Notes: a model not told the origin generated them from the letters alone. 64,000 nt of DNA from Pyxicephalus adspersus (GCF_032062135.1 NC_092860.1:69610569-69674568); one strand, 5' to 3'. Counted from the first letter of the stretch, positions 10,840 to 22,862 are shown. Translations and numbers: made by a program.

Positions 10840-11663
10840 TTAAAGGCAAAGCACTAACTGACATCATCAGGAGTGCAGACGAAACTATGCTGTCAACCAT
10901 AACAGCAAGAAGAGCTTTGTGGTTTTACTTTCAATGGGAATTCTAAGTTTGATAGGAAAAACCTCTTTGGGAGAAAACTGGATACAAAGTTTACAGGGCA
11001 AGCCTTATTCCCTAGGACAAGAAAGTCTGGCATTTAAGGCCATACTTGTCAGATGATATTTGAATAAGGGCAGAAAATCCATAACCGACATGGCTGGGTC
11101 AACACTACGCATTCATGGGTTGGCATCAAACCTTGTGGTGACCCAAATCCTATACAATGATCAAAGAAGACACATGCTCTTCCTACATTGCTACAGAAAC
11201 AGGCAATCCAGAAGGTTTCTGAGAATGAGATGTTTAGGGGGTTCTATTCTGAACTTTTCTGCATAAAGAAGAGACTGATTTCTCATCCTCAACCTCAAGA
11301 AACTAAGCAGAAACATCTATATCCAGTCCTTCAGAAAATCCCTACCTCTGGCTATCTGCCCACAGGACTGGCTAATGTCTATTTATTATACAGTTGATGA
11401 TGACAGTTGGATGCTCATCTGCCCATCCCTATTCACAAGTCATTCCTGCTCTCACTGAGCACCCCAAAATGCTGACGGTCATCTCCCTTTTCAGGCAAGA
11501 GGGTTAGGATTTACTATTTTTTGAACAACATCCTTTTTCTGGCCCGGGAATATTTCACCGTGGAGTGGCAAAAAGCTTTCACAAACCAAACTCTTCAAAT
11601 CTTCAATTGACTGATTAACCTGGGAAAAAACAGCTAGTTTCCAAACAGAGGATGGTGTTTCAG
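10840..11663 (+). pseudogene. DIRS-like retroelement, gag end and reverse transcriptase, first part
   Basis: The upstream part resembles the DIRS gag C-terminus (LLSTITARRALW near 10890, NLFGRKLDTKFTGQ near 10960). Then comes DIRS-type reverse transcriptase: LLQKQAIQKVSENEMFRGFY (about 11185-11245), a FLILNLKKLSRNIYIQSF equivalent (about 11278-11335), and a degenerate catalytic region YFLNNILFLARE (about 11515-11550) where YLDD is expected. Frames shift repeatedly. The reading stops abruptly at 11663 because a solo LTR is inserted; related sequence may resume at 12366. The DIRS call rests on motif order and is less certain than the RT call. Confidence 0.65.
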
Positions 11664-12360
11664 TGTCACAGATCCCCGCAGGACCAGGAGATCTGTAACC
11701 CCTTCAGTGTCACCTACCTTCCCATGCTGCCTGTACCAACTCTGCCCAGGGATCTTCTCAGCTCACTTCCTGGTCCAGATCATGTGACTTCCAGTCAGCT
11801 GCTCCCTTACCTCAGAAGACTACAGTGTTCCGCAGATGCACTTCCCCTGCTGGTGGAGATGTGAATATCATCTACCTCTCGTCTCCAGCACTCTCTCTGG
11901 TGGTAAGGAAAGGTGCCAGCAGGTCACATGGCTTCCATCCATCACCTGGCCCTCCCTATTTATGGAAGTGATTGGCAACAGGAAGTTGCTTGAACAAGGG
12001 GTTTCATTGGCTCTGCTTCCAGGTCCCTGTTGTCTGATCCTGCTGTTCCTGATTATTTGTGTATCGACCTCGGCTTGACCTTGACTACTTCTGATTGCTG
12101 CTTGCCCTGACCTCTGGCTTGACCCTGACTACTCTTTGTCCCTTGTTCTGGTACCACGCCTTGTTCCTGCCTGTCAGCAGTCACCTGCCTCTGCGTGGAG
12201 GGGGGCTGCAACCTGGAAGTTGCCCGCAGAGCAACACCCTCACCTCTAGAGGCTCTGGTTAAAACTGGACAGCTGCTTAGACTCTGTGCCCTGTGCATGT
12301 CTCTGCCTACTAAGCTGGTGACACAGAGGGTCTACCATCCTGCCTTGCAGAACAATGACA
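11664..12360 (+). mobile_element. Solo Ty3/gypsy LTR with 5-bp target duplication
   Basis: Begins TGTCACAG and ends AATGACA (TG...CA), flanked by TTCAG at 11659-11663 and again at 12361-12365, a perfect 5-bp duplication. It is 697 bp and has no internal element sequence, so it is a solo LTR left by LTR-LTR recombination. Its 3' part (CAACACCCTCACCTCTAGAG, then a CTGCTTAGACTCTGTGCCC block) is shared with fragments at 22050-22650 and, inverted, 59958-60245. It splits the DIRS-like frame. Orientation follows the order of these shared blocks. Confidence 0.88.
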
Positions 12361-12365
12361 TTCAG

Positions 12366-13160
12366 TAAGATATATGGGCAAGGTGATAAAGAAAAAGATC
12401 ACTTACTTGATCTCCCAGATGCAGTTGCCCTTGTCACCTACAAGACTCCCAAAGCTACAAGATGATTCTAGAATTGGAACCAGTCATGGTTTGAGCTCAG
12501 ACACATCTGGAAGATCTGATTCCTACGCATGTCCCAGTAAGCCAGAATTATTTAGGGACCTTCTCAGCAGAGAATGGTTAGATGTCAGTAAATGATCGCC
12601 AGACTCTGTCAACCCTTCGGAACACTAAGAGTCCCCTGCTTTCTAACTGATACCCATTTTGAGGGGTGGAAGTAGTAGATGTTTTATCCATTGGTGGAAC
12701 TTCAAACTGGGGTGGGTATTTCCTTCCACGTGGAAAATCATGAGGATCCTCAGCATGCTGGGACACCACACCGTGACCTTGACTAGTTGAACTTGTTAGA
12801 CTTCTGTCTGTGCATCTGTTTTTTTCTGACTTTGGGCCTTTTTCCAATTAGCTTAAATATGGGCCTATCAGTGAGCATATATTGAAGGTCCAAGTCTCTG
12901 TCTTATTTTTTGCTAAACCTTTAGCATCAGCCTACCAATGCAGCAGGCTTTGGCACTGTGGATTTCTGTTCAGGTCCCACTGTTTGCTGCCATGATGCCC
13001 CAAGAAAAGGGAAATATACCCACCTTTGCTAATTTACCTGTGCAGGCATATCTTCATGGCAGCGTATCAAAACTCCCTTTCAGATTGGCATGATATTCAC
13101 AAGAATGGTGTCCAGCTTTGGGTTCTAAAAACCTATAGTTATCCTATCTGTTTTAAGGGA
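12366..13160 (+). pseudogene. Possible continuation of the DIRS-like element
   Basis: Directly after the duplicated TTCAG, a 73-codon frame (12374-12595) ends with ELFRDLLSREWLDVSK. It lies where the rest of the DIRS reverse transcriptase/RNase H would be expected. Similarity is weak and later frames (to about 13150) are heavily broken, so this rests mainly on position. Confidence 0.35.
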
Positions 13161-13227
13161 GAAGAGGCTTCAGCCCACTGAGTGCTGCTATGAAGATGTG
13201 CCAGGAAAGTAAAACTTTTAGGTATAC

Positions 13228-14323
13228 TGTGATGAACGCCCTCTCAGCCCGCCCCCCTGTGCATAGACTTTCCAGCACACTCAGCAACAGTCCATGCACC
13301 AGCAACCTGAAGAGGGGCCGCCACGGGGCAAGGTTACCAACTCTGTTAACCCTTGCCAAACACACCTTCACAGGTACACTCCCGCCACGTGCTTAGATGG
13401 AAGCACGCACCGCTACCCTTGACGACTGCAGTTATGCTTCTGCTTCCTTAGTGTCACCCGCTGCCACTCCAGACAGGGATGTCTCAGAATGTTATAGTAG
13501 CGCTTCAGGTTAGCAAGTTACACTAATTCTACTTAGGGAATTCAGAGATTCAGCTTACACTTTATACAGTGTTTAATAAGTAAAAACATTGCATAAACAA
13601 ATTATAGAAAAATATAGACTAGTCTAAGAATATACCGAGACAATAGCAGAACTAAAGCAACAGCATAAAATAAAAAGGGAAAACTATGAAATAATACTTA
13701 GGTAGAGTTGGTTTGCCTTGCTCCAGGTTGCTGTGTAAAGTCCAAGTTATTAGCCAGAGTCACTGGGCTCCCTGCAATTCTCAATGTGTCAGTGTCGTTG
13801 TCCATAGCAACAAGATGATGTCAGTGAGAGCCGTCTCTGCTAGAATTACCTGGCTTTTTCTTGGCCAACAACAGAGGTGGGACTAATACAACAATCCAAT
13901 GACAGCCGGGTGGGGGCTGTCTGAGGGGCTGTGACCACATAGATTATGATGCTCTGTGGACACTTCCAAAATGCCCTTGTTTGAGCCAATATTAATAATT
14001 AAGTACAAGTTTTTTGAACTGCCAACCCCCAGAAAAATAATCACCACACATAAGGAGTTCACAGAGACCAAACTAGGCATGTCTGGGACTTATTGTTCAC
14101 CAATTATTGAAAATACCAAGATTATGAATAAATGTGTTTCAGAATACATCTCAGAGTTTAAAAAGGGCCATTCTGCTAGCCTTATCTGAGTTTTATGACC
14201 CCTGGAGCCACAAAACTTCAACTTTTACAATAGATGTCATAAAAACTACAGGGTCTGGAGGATGCCAGTTGTCAGATCAAGGAATATCTCATATGGGGAA
14301 ATTTTTGACCCTGGTCTGTTAGA
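13228..14323 (-). repeat. 3' LTR of the minus-strand gypsy element
   Basis: Plus-strand start TGTGATGAACGCCCTCTCAG, end GGTCTGTTAGA. It matches 16990-17855 but has two extra blocks of about 130 bases (near 13790-13930 and 14090-14205), absent from the other copy. Both LTRs are clearly diverged, so insertion is old. Confidence 0.88.
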
Positions 14324-14325
14324 CC

Positions 14326-16540
14326 TTCCCTTAATAGGAGAGAGCATGGGAGGGATCACTCGATTCTTCCCAGCGCAGCTGTCCTCCACTGGCTCGGCCC
14401 GGCGAGACAGGCCATCCGCCTTAGCATAGGTAGCACCTTTTTTGTGTTGGATCATGAAGAATCAGGCTCCAACGGAGCAATTTCAAATTGTCTCCTGCAG
14501 TACGGTTCAGGCAACTGGGTTGTGATCAGTGATGACTGTGAAGCTTCAGCCATACAAGTATGGCTGCAGCTTCTGTAGGGCCCACACAATTGCAAGGCAT
14601 TCTTTTTCAATGGTGGCATATGCCACCTCCCTAGGAAGCAATTTCCTACTAAGGTACAAAAATGGATGCTCATCTCCCGCTTGATCCACCAGGGACTGCA
14701 CTATTATTACTACTACTACTGTAACTGGTGGTTCCCAAAAATGACATAACCTGTTTTTTTAGTTTTGGGGTAGGCCAGGTCATTATGGCCTCAACTTTTC
14801 CTGTCTCTGGTCTCAGGGACCTCCTACCCAATGTCCCAGGTATTGGACTTCAGTCATGGTAATCTGACATTTGCTGGGTTTCACTGTCAGAATTGCAGAT
14901 GCAATCTTGTCCAGCACCGGTGACAGTTAATCAAGGTGTTCCTCTCAGGTGTTACTGAACACTGGTATATCATCCAGATAGGCAACTGCAAATTCACCCA
15001 GTCCTTTAAATAAGTCATTTACAATCCTCTAAAATGTGGCTGGTGCATTTTTCATCCCAAAAGGCATTACCAAAAATTCAAATAATCCAAATGGTGTGAT
15101 GAAAGCAGATTTCTCCCGGGCTTCCGGTGATTGGGGAATTTGCCAGTACCCCCAGCTTAGATTCATTATTGTCAGATAGCGGGCACCTGCCAGCTTATCC
15201 AACAACTCATCAATTCTAGCACTGGGTAGGCATCCGATGAGGCGATGGTATTAAGTTTTCTGCAGTCCACACAGAAACTGGTGGTTCTATCCTTTTTTGG
15301 GACCAAAACTACCGGGGATGCCCATGCACTGTGGGACTTCTGAATGACCCCTAATTGCAGCATCTCCTCAATTTTTTTCTGCGTGTCAGAGAGTACCTCC
15401 TGTAAGACATGGTAGGCCGTCTGTCTAACAGCTTCTGGATAATGGGTGGCATAGGGGACCCTGTGCACATCACCTGCTATGCCCACCTTTTGACAAACTG
15501 TACAGGACCGACAGTAATGAGCTATACCTGCACCCATGTTAGGCCAGAAAATATTTTGCTTTACCTGGGCCTTGGTCTTGGCAACACCCAAGTGACCTGC
15601 AAGGGGAATTTCATGTGCAATCTTTAACAAATGTCCCCTAAATGTATCCGGTACAACAAGCTGCTGTATGACCGTTTTTACCTTACTGCTGTCTGTTAGC
15701 AGTTCCTCTCGGTACAGCTTCTCCTTGTCCCAGTACACCTTGTACTTGGCCCCCTCCTCTACAGGCCTGGAAGCAAAGTCTCTAAGTGACTTCAGACTTG
15801 GGTCCTCCCGCAGTGTTTGTACAAAGGCTGCACCACCTGTCACCTCTGCCTGTCCTGGGGCAAACAAGGACAGGGGGAGTGACTCTGAGACTGATCCTAC
15901 TGAAACAGAGCAAGGAGATAAATCAGAAGAACTCTCCCCATGCTCTGATCCTGTAGTCTGGGCCTGGGCAGCCCTTGCAGCACTGCGAGTGACGGCCAAT
16001 ACAGGTGATACCTTGTCATCATATTTGGTCATAATCGGTTGTGCAATGTCTACACTTTCATACATCTCATTGGCAACAGGTTCAACAATAGTTATCACAT
16101 TTTTATCTACTTGGCTCATAACTGCTTTGCCAACATTTTCACTTTGCCGAGATATGGTGCACACACATCATCAATTATTACTTTATCACCTTCCTTTGTT
16201 GAATTGTTGTTTTCCAGCCCACTTCCCTCCCTCTGTCCATTCCCAGGTCCCTCAGATGATGCCTCTGCATCTTTGTTCGGTACCTTGGAATATTCGGAGG
16301 GTCCAGTTGAATAATCCTGAATAGCTCCAGATGGTTCATAGTAGGAAATAAGAGTGCCCAAATCTGCTCCGAGCAGTACTGGTACCTGAATCTCATTTGA
16401 GACTCCCACAATCTTGGTACCCTTGCCGGCCCCACAATCAATGTGAACTTCTGCAGTAGGCACAAAAAAAGGGTACCCCCAACTCCAGTAAGAATAAGAT
16501 ACTTGATAGGGATGATACTCTCCTGGTAAAACATAGGTTT
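14326..16540 (-). pseudogene. Gypsy pol remnant: protease, integrase zinc finger, RT, RNase H
   Basis: Read on the minus strand. Protease end: VPVLLGADLG (about 16400). A linker leads to the integrase H2C2 zinc finger: HEIPLAGHLG, then FWPNMG and CRSCTVCQKVG (about 15690-15495). The DDE core that should follow is deleted; the frame passes straight to the reverse transcriptase start (IEEMLQLGVIQKSHSAWASP, VLVPKKDRT, about 15390-15290). RT continues in a new frame (GYWQIPQSPEAREKSAF, VMPFGMKNAPATF) with an intact YLDD at 14980-14969, then RNase H (YATIEKECLAIVWALQKL, about 14610-14560) and KADGLSRR near 14400. The longest uninterrupted frame is 15172-16164. Stops and the core deletion make it non-functional. 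Confidence 0.88.
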
Positions 16541-16989
16541 AACAGGTCAGCTTTGCTCATTTGGTTGTAATCCACTAGGCCAGGCCATGGTTGAAAAATA
16601 AAAGATAGTATAGAAAAACAAAGATGGGGTGGGGAACTGTTGCTATATGTTCTCTAAAAAAAAAAAAACTTATGCACTGGCCTATCTCCAAGAACTGCTT
16701 CCCATGGGGTCACAGTCTTTCAGTACAGAGTCAATCACGTAGCCCTGCACTAATGCTCTAAGTAGGAACAGATCTCAGCAAACTACTGGAAGATGTGATG
16801 TGCCAGGCTGAGTGATTATGGGTACAATGACGAGGAATGTCAGAAGATGCGCAAGGCTATCTCCAACTATCGCGTGTAATCAGCAATCTACCAGTGCACT
16901 GATAAATATTACTGGTACCCAAAATACCTCAATCTGAGTACAGGACAACACCTATAGGCAGTACACACACTAAGATCCCACCACCAGTA

Positions 16990-17855
16990 TGTGACGAACG
17001 CCCTCTCAGCCCGCACCCCTGCGCATAGACTTTCAAGCGCGCTCAGCAACAGTCCACACACCAGCAGGTTGAAGAGGGGCCGTCATGGGGCAAGGTTAAC
17101 CACTCTGTTAGCCCTTGCCAAACGCCATCACAGGTACACTGCCACCACATGCTTAGACAGAAGCACGGACCGTTACCCTTGACAACCGCAGTTATGCTTC
17201 TGTTTCTTTAGGGTCGCCGGCTGCCACTCCAGACAGGGATGTCTCAACAATCACAATGTTTAGAGTAGAGTTTGGGGTTAGCAAATTACACTATTTCTGC
17301 TTAGAGCATTCAGAGATTCAGCTTTCAGTTTTTATAGTGTTTAATAAGTAAAAACATTCAAAAACAGTGCATAAACAAATGATAGAAAAATATAGACTAA
17401 TCAAAGAGCAATACCAGAACAATAGCAGAATTATAACAACAGCATAAAATAAAAAGGGAAAACTGCGAAATAATACTTAGGTAGAGTTGGGTTGCCTTGG
17501 TCTAGTTTGCTATGTAAAGTCCAATTTATTAGCCAGAGTCACTGGGCTCCCTGCAGTGCTCAATGTGTCTGAATGGCTGTGTCCACATGGGTACTGATGC
17601 TCTGTGGACACTTCCAAAATGCCCTTGTTCTAGCCATTATTAATAATTTCACAAGTACAGGTTTTATGAACTGCCAACCCCCAGATTATTAATCACCACA
17701 AAATAAAGAATTTCACAGAGACCAAACTAGGCATGTCTGGGACTTATAGCTCAACTTTTACAATGGGTGTCGTAAAAACTACAGGGTCTGGAGAATGTCA
17801 GTTGTCATATCAAGGAATATCTGATAAGGGGAAATTATGACCCTGGTCTGTTAGA
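16990..17855 (-). repeat. 5' LTR of the minus-strand gypsy element
   Basis: Plus-strand start TGTGACGAACGCCCTCTCAG, end GGTCTGTTAGA. Shorter than its partner because two blocks of about 130 bases are absent. Confidence 0.88.
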
Positions 17856-17939
17856 GAGACAATTTCCAACAAAGACATTTTAAAGGAAGACCATTTATTA
17901 TATTTAATCAGGACTTAATATTTTCCACAAAATCACATA

Positions 17940-20900
17940 TACAATTTATCATTTTCATCCATTTTTTTTTTACAAAATTTTTTATGGTAGGGTTTGCAAA
18001 TATACAGAAAACATAGGTAGACATATAATAACAAGGGGTTTGCATCAAAATCCTTTGTCATCTCATGTTAACAAAAATCACAACATGACTGAGCAAGAGA
18101 ACAAGAAATAAAGAGGGGGATGGGACCAGGTGGCACCTAAACTCTGAGGTCTTTCTGTAATACATCCAAATGTGCCATACAGCATTAATATTGTCAGAAG
18201 TACCTCGTGTTTCACAACCATAGACCCTCTGTCAGCAGTGAAGTAGATTTTATCTACCTTTATAAGCCTCTACTGAAAGGATATTATGGTACAGTAAGAA
18301 AAACCTGGATCCACAGGAATATGGTGGGTGGTGAGCCATTGGGAGATCTCAGCTGTTCTTAGAAGGGATAGAGCCGAGGGCATGACCAGAATATGTGAAG
18401 GATGCTACCATGTTCTAGACCACAACGCCAGCATAGGTTGGGTACAGAGAAAAAAACACTTTTTCTGGTTTCCTGTACCAAAGACATAATATTTTTTACC
18501 CCGTTTCTTGGAATTTGCTACTGATTGTTTGAATCCTGTAAGCAGCGTGGGACAGTGCAGGAGCACTCAGCAGCCATTACAGCGTGTTTCACATGTTTCT
18601 GACAGTACTACTTTAAATCCACAGTTACCCTGAAAGACAATATTGGCTAGATTCTTCTAGTCATCTTCAATTTTTCTAAAATGTTTGGCTGCATCTTTGT
18701 GCTCTCTGAGGTTGTTTCCCACCTTGCTTTATGGTTATAAGCAGTTCTGGAATAATGAAGCATTTTGAATGTGCAAGATGTAGGTGCTATTTGTTTAAAG
18801 ACATATATAATTTGTTAATAGCTTCTGTCCTCTAGAAAAAGCAGAATCTAGTGTGAAACGCATTTAGGTGTTAATATATGGGGAAGGATCTGCCAACTTC
18901 TCTCATTATAGGAGCAACATACAAGTATCAGATTTATTGTACCAAACCCACATTGTTATAGAGTACTATATATGTTTTTTTTAATCTCAATAAAGTTGTT
19001 TTTGTATTTTTTAATATGACTCCAAAAAAATCACATTTTTAGGCATGGTTTTGCCATTTTTTGATGTATTAATTGTGTGGCTAAGGGAGTGTCTGTGTAA
19101 GGTTTATCACCATCTTTATCAGAATAGCATCTGGATTAATAGAAGGGGCTGGGCAATACAAATGACCAGAATATGTGTAGGATGCTACCACGTTCTTGCC
19201 CAAAGTGAAAAGTGGAGAAGTTGTATGGATCTCATGAAGTCCAAATTATAAAATGAGGAGGAAGCGGTCAGGATTTCCTTGGTGACCCAATAACCCTGGT
19301 ATGTAAATTGGGCTGCCCGCAGCATTACCTTTTTTTTTAAATCTGAGAAATATCTGGTCTTCCATATCAAGGGGAAAAAAGGTATTCCACAAAATCATCA
19401 ACAATTTTGATTGACTTACAAGTCTCCCCAGGTAGCATAGTTTAGCTGATAACAAAGTGCTGACTGAGTTAGGTCAGCAAGGGAAGTTCCAGTATCCGAA
19501 CCATATGGGAAGCGAGATAATACAGAAAGAGATTAGGGACCCCAGTCCACTGTCCTTGTTGGCACAAAATATTAGATTTTGGCTATGGCAATGACCTTTT
19601 TTATCCCAGATAAAGCAAAATTCTTTGCAGTGCATGGTTTTAAAATTGTTAGGGATCAGGATTGATATGGCCTGTAGTAAATACAATTTTTTTTTTTAAT
19701 ATGTTCATCTTAATTACACATATATGGCCAAACCATGAAAAAGTGTGCATGGTCCACCGCTGAGGATCCCTTGTTATGGTAGTAAGTATTGGTGAAAAAT
19801 TTAGAATAAATAGCTAGGAGAGGTCAGCAGGAAGCTGGGTGCCTAAATATTTGATTGCAGTGATCTTCCACTTGAAGGAGAAATAGGCAGTGAGCTACGT
19901 ACACAGTGACTGGCAAAGAGACATTCAATGCGGCCGACATACAATAGTTAATTTTAAATTTGAAAGGGATCCATATTCCTGAATGGACTGAAGTAAGTTA
20001 GGCAGAGATATCACAGGTTAATGATCACAAAGACAAAGTCATGCTCATAAGCGGCCATCTTCTGTTTGGGTACCCCCACCCCGGTGGAAGGCTGGATATG
20101 TCTGTGTGTGAGCCTATTGCAGTTAGCAGCGGTTCTGAGGATTAAATAAAAGTGATAGGGGACAAGGAACAACCCTGTCTGGTACCATTAATGAGAAAGG
20201 GTTCAGACGCCCCCATTTACACTCATGGATGCAGAAGAGTTCAAGTATAAAGCTCCAATCATATCGTCCTCTAAACCCAAATGTTTCAAAGTCATCATCA
20301 TGAAGTCCCAATCTACCAAATCAAAGGCCTTTTCTGCATTCAGTTGAGAGTAACAGTACTGGACTTTTTTTCTGCATGAATCCAATTGATGGCCCAAGTA
20401 GTGTTGTCCCTTGCCTCCCTGGATGGCATAAAGCCCACTTGGTCAAGGGGGGCATGTTTGTGAAGGTACCATTGCAGCCTATTAGCTAAAATATTAGTGA
20501 AAAGTTTTAGGTCTTAATTTATAAGGGGAAATTGGTCTACAACTACCGCAAACAGAGGGTTCCTTATCCACTTTAGGGATCACATTGATGAGGGTTCTGA
20601 GAGCATCTTGTGGTAGTTTAGTGCCGAAGTCAAAAAGTTAAAGGCAGATACAAAAGGGGAGGGGGGGGGGGCAGGATCTCAGCAAAGCCCTTGTTGTATG
20701 GAAGCAAGAATATGTCCGAACCCAGAGATTTCCCCGTTTTGGTCTGGATTGCTGCCTGAAACTTTTTAACCATGGTAAGGGATTCCAATCTATTCCTTTC
20801 TAGCAACTGGGCAGGTTTAGTTGCTGAAAGTATTGTTTAATCTCATCAGTTTTTGGATTTGGGGACTTGCTATCCCTGACACTATGATTGAGATTATATA

Positions 20901-21290
20901 GTGAGGCATAATAGTCTCTAAATAGCCATAATATCTTTTACCGAATAGATGTTGGCTCTGGTGGGGGAGGACAGGAATGGGACACGAGTGTGCATTCTGA
21001 GACCCCTCAGGGCCTTAGCTAGAAGATGACCACACCTGTTACCATGTTCATAGTATGCTCTGCGGCATTTGGTCAGAGTTGCGTTTTCTTCAGGCACAAA
21101 GATGTCAGTTTGTTACTGAGCAATGTCAGTTCAGCGCCTACATCTTTGTCAAGGTTTTGCTTATGTATTACCCCCATCTCCTGAAGACGCTTCAGGGTAG
21201 AAGAAAGGGCCAGAGTGGAAGGGAGCAAGGGGAAATTGGCAGGCATAGGATGTAAGTATGTGTGGGGGGCTTGCCACAAAATAAACTAAG
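17940..21290 (-). mobile_element. L1/Tx1-like LINE ORF2, degenerate
   Basis: Read on the minus strand from 21280. A pre-RT region (NLDKDVGAELTLLSNKLTSL) leads to reverse transcriptase: an INVIPKVDKEPSVCGSCRPI equivalent (about 20600-20540), LNAEKAFDLVDWDF (about 20340-20300) and the fingers/palm region to about 20100. Then come ISLPNLLQSIQEYGSLSNLK (about 20010-19950) and FSFKWKITAIKYLGTQLP (about 19880-19830), both typical of L1-clade ORF2. Near the 3' end CWRCGLEHGSILHIFWSCP (about 18440-18380) is the Cys-rich tail motif of this clade. A second copy of that tail (GQERGSILHIFWS) lies near 19190, so two 3' ends are joined. Many stops are present. Confidence 0.85.
18640..19020 (+). repeat. SINE-like repeat with GTGAAACGCATTTAGG and AATAAAG end
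   Basis: Lies between the two L1 3' tail copies. It has AGTGTGAAACGCATTTAGG (18850-18868) and ends AATCTCAATAAAGTTGTTTT. The GAAACGCGT-like core plus a terminal CAATAAAGTTTTTGTTTTT is shared with 40620-40836 and, inverted, partly with 39095-39215 and 44215-44280. I cannot name the family. Confidence 0.5.
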
Positions 21291-21294
21291 TTGA

Positions 21295-22049
21295 ACATAA
21301 TATTAGTTGCATTTACGTTTACAACTCGGCTTGGGTTCTGTGAATTGTGTTAGTGGAGAACATTCTCTTATGTTCACATAATTTACTTGAACCCAAACAT
21401 CTTTTTATGAACATCCTTAATCAACAACAGGTTGCTAACATCTTAGCTTTCTTGTTTGTTTTTCCTTTTGATTAGCTATGCCCTCTAGCATTATACAGTC
21501 TTGTAAAAAATGAAGTACATTTATCAGTACTTCAAACTCAATAAAATAGCATCCAGTGTTCTGGATTAGGTGCTAATGAATAGATCTTCCTTAGGTAGTA
21601 TGTAGGTGGAATGTGTTTTGAATTTCAGATATATAGAGTCAAATGTTTTCCCTTCTATTAATGTGTGTGGTATGATCACGTCCTTGGCTTTATTTTCTTT
21701 TATAAGAACTTAAAATTTTGTATTACTTCTATTACTTTTACTATTACATATATTATACAAATATGTAAATATATACCTATATTACCTACACAAAAAAGTA
21801 TGGATGCCTATGAACCTGTCAAAGGATTTGCATGGATCACAACACCACTGACTAACACCCCCTTTGGAATCAAGACCCCATGAGAAGCACTTTTCCCCCT
21901 GGAAGTGCAAGTGTCTCTCTTCTGTGCATGAGGGCAGTTCTGACTCTGGGCGTGCCTGCTCTTCCAAGTTTAACACTTTCACCCAACCCGCTGGAAATCA
22001 GGAAATAGCATCCTAATCATTCCTGGCTAATTAGCTAGTCCAGACACAG
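21295..22049. other. No recognisable gene
   Basis: AT-rich DNA (21300-21790), then a GC-richer stretch that may be the 5' part of the LTR fragment that follows. No frame is supported. Confidence 0.35.
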
Positions 22050-22650
22050 CATTTGTGCAACGTGTCTCCACTGGTGCTGAGCCCTAGTTCTGTTGCGCTA
22101 GTTCCTGTACACTTTTTTACACTACACTACAATGTACACTACACTACAACTCAGTGTTTCCTCTGTCCAGCTCCTGTGTTAACCTCTTGTTGCCCAGTCT
22201 GTTGTCTCCAGCCCATTTCCTTGTGCTGTTCCAGTGTTCCTCTCTGTCTGTGGATATTCCTGTGTCACCTGTGCCTGCTGCTGTTTCCAGTGAATCCTGT
22301 GTACCCTCTGTCTGCAAAGGCCCCTGTGTCACTTGTATCTGTTTCCTTGGATCCCTGGTATTTGACCCCTGGCTTGTGACCTGACCTCTCTTGCCTTCTG
22401 CCTGCCTTGACCCCGGCCTTCCTTGACACTTCTTCTGCTTAGTGATTTAGTACTGTGTATCATCCTGCCCACCCTGGTGTTCCCAAGGACCGCAACCTGG
22501 CAGTAACCAGCAGCACAACATCCTCACCACTGGAGGCTCTGAAGAAGACTTGATTACTGCTTAGACTCTGCGCCTTGGCCCTTCCCAGGGTTCACATCAC
22601 TTCTGTGCAAACTGTAGCGCCCCCTATTGGCCCTCTCTTCCCACGCATTA
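22050..22650 (+). mobile_element. Ty3/gypsy LTR fragment
   Basis: Carries the same ordered blocks as the solo LTR at 11664-12360: GTGACCTGACCTC, GACCGCAACCTGGCAG, CATCCTCACCACTGGAGGCT, TACTGCTTAGACTCTGCGCC. It probably ends near CGCATTACA (22650). The 5' end is not defined and no duplication was found. Open frames here are chance reads through C/T-rich LTR sequence. Confidence 0.65.
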
Positions 22651-22739
22651 CAATAATACCCAACAAGTAAGTTTCTTCTCATACTTTCAACTTTGTGTGT
22701 GTAAGAATATGAGGTGGGTGAAGACCCACAGTGAGGGAC

Positions 22740-22862
22740 AGATATAGCGTGTTCTGTGACAAACTTGGAAAGTTGTATGCTTGCTTGTTTTCACAGTGAC
22801 TAGTGTATTGTTGATTTCAAAGAGATGACTACTGGATAGCCACACTCTTAGACTCTTGTAAA
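22740..22862 (+). pseudogene. Tiny hAT transposase remnant
   Basis: About 13 codons near 22820-22857 read RDDYWIATLLDSC. This matches DDYWIATLLDPRC of the hAT transposase at 7375-7415 almost exactly. The rest of the gene is gone, so the call rests on one short match. Confidence 0.4.

Larger units (their letters stand above)
13228..17855 (-). mobile_element. Ty3/gypsy retrotransposon, Gmr1-like domain order, two LTRs
   Basis: Two similar LTRs in the same orientation (13228-14323 and 16990-17855) enclose a minus-strand pol remnant. At the inner edge of the lower LTR is a polypurine tract (minus strand AAGGGAAGG, about 14324-14332). At the inner edge of the upper LTR the minus strand reads TGGTGGTGGGATC, a plausible tRNA primer site. 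Pol order on the minus strand is protease, integrase zinc finger, reverse transcriptase, RNase H, so integrase lies upstream of RT. No target duplication was found. The element is too short for full length: gag and the integrase core are missing. Confidence 0.85.

Noticed and set aside
15668..16324. 218-codon plus-strand frame
   Set aside because: Antisense shadow of the minus-strand gypsy pol, which has clear domain motifs.
13221..17866. Target-site duplication for the minus-strand gypsy element
   Set aside because: Flanks GGTATAC and GAGACAA do not match; borders may be off by a few bases or the element recombined.
22053..22384. Cys/Leu-rich frames resembling a secreted protein
   Set aside because: Lie in a C/T-rich gypsy LTR fragment shared with other LTR copies.
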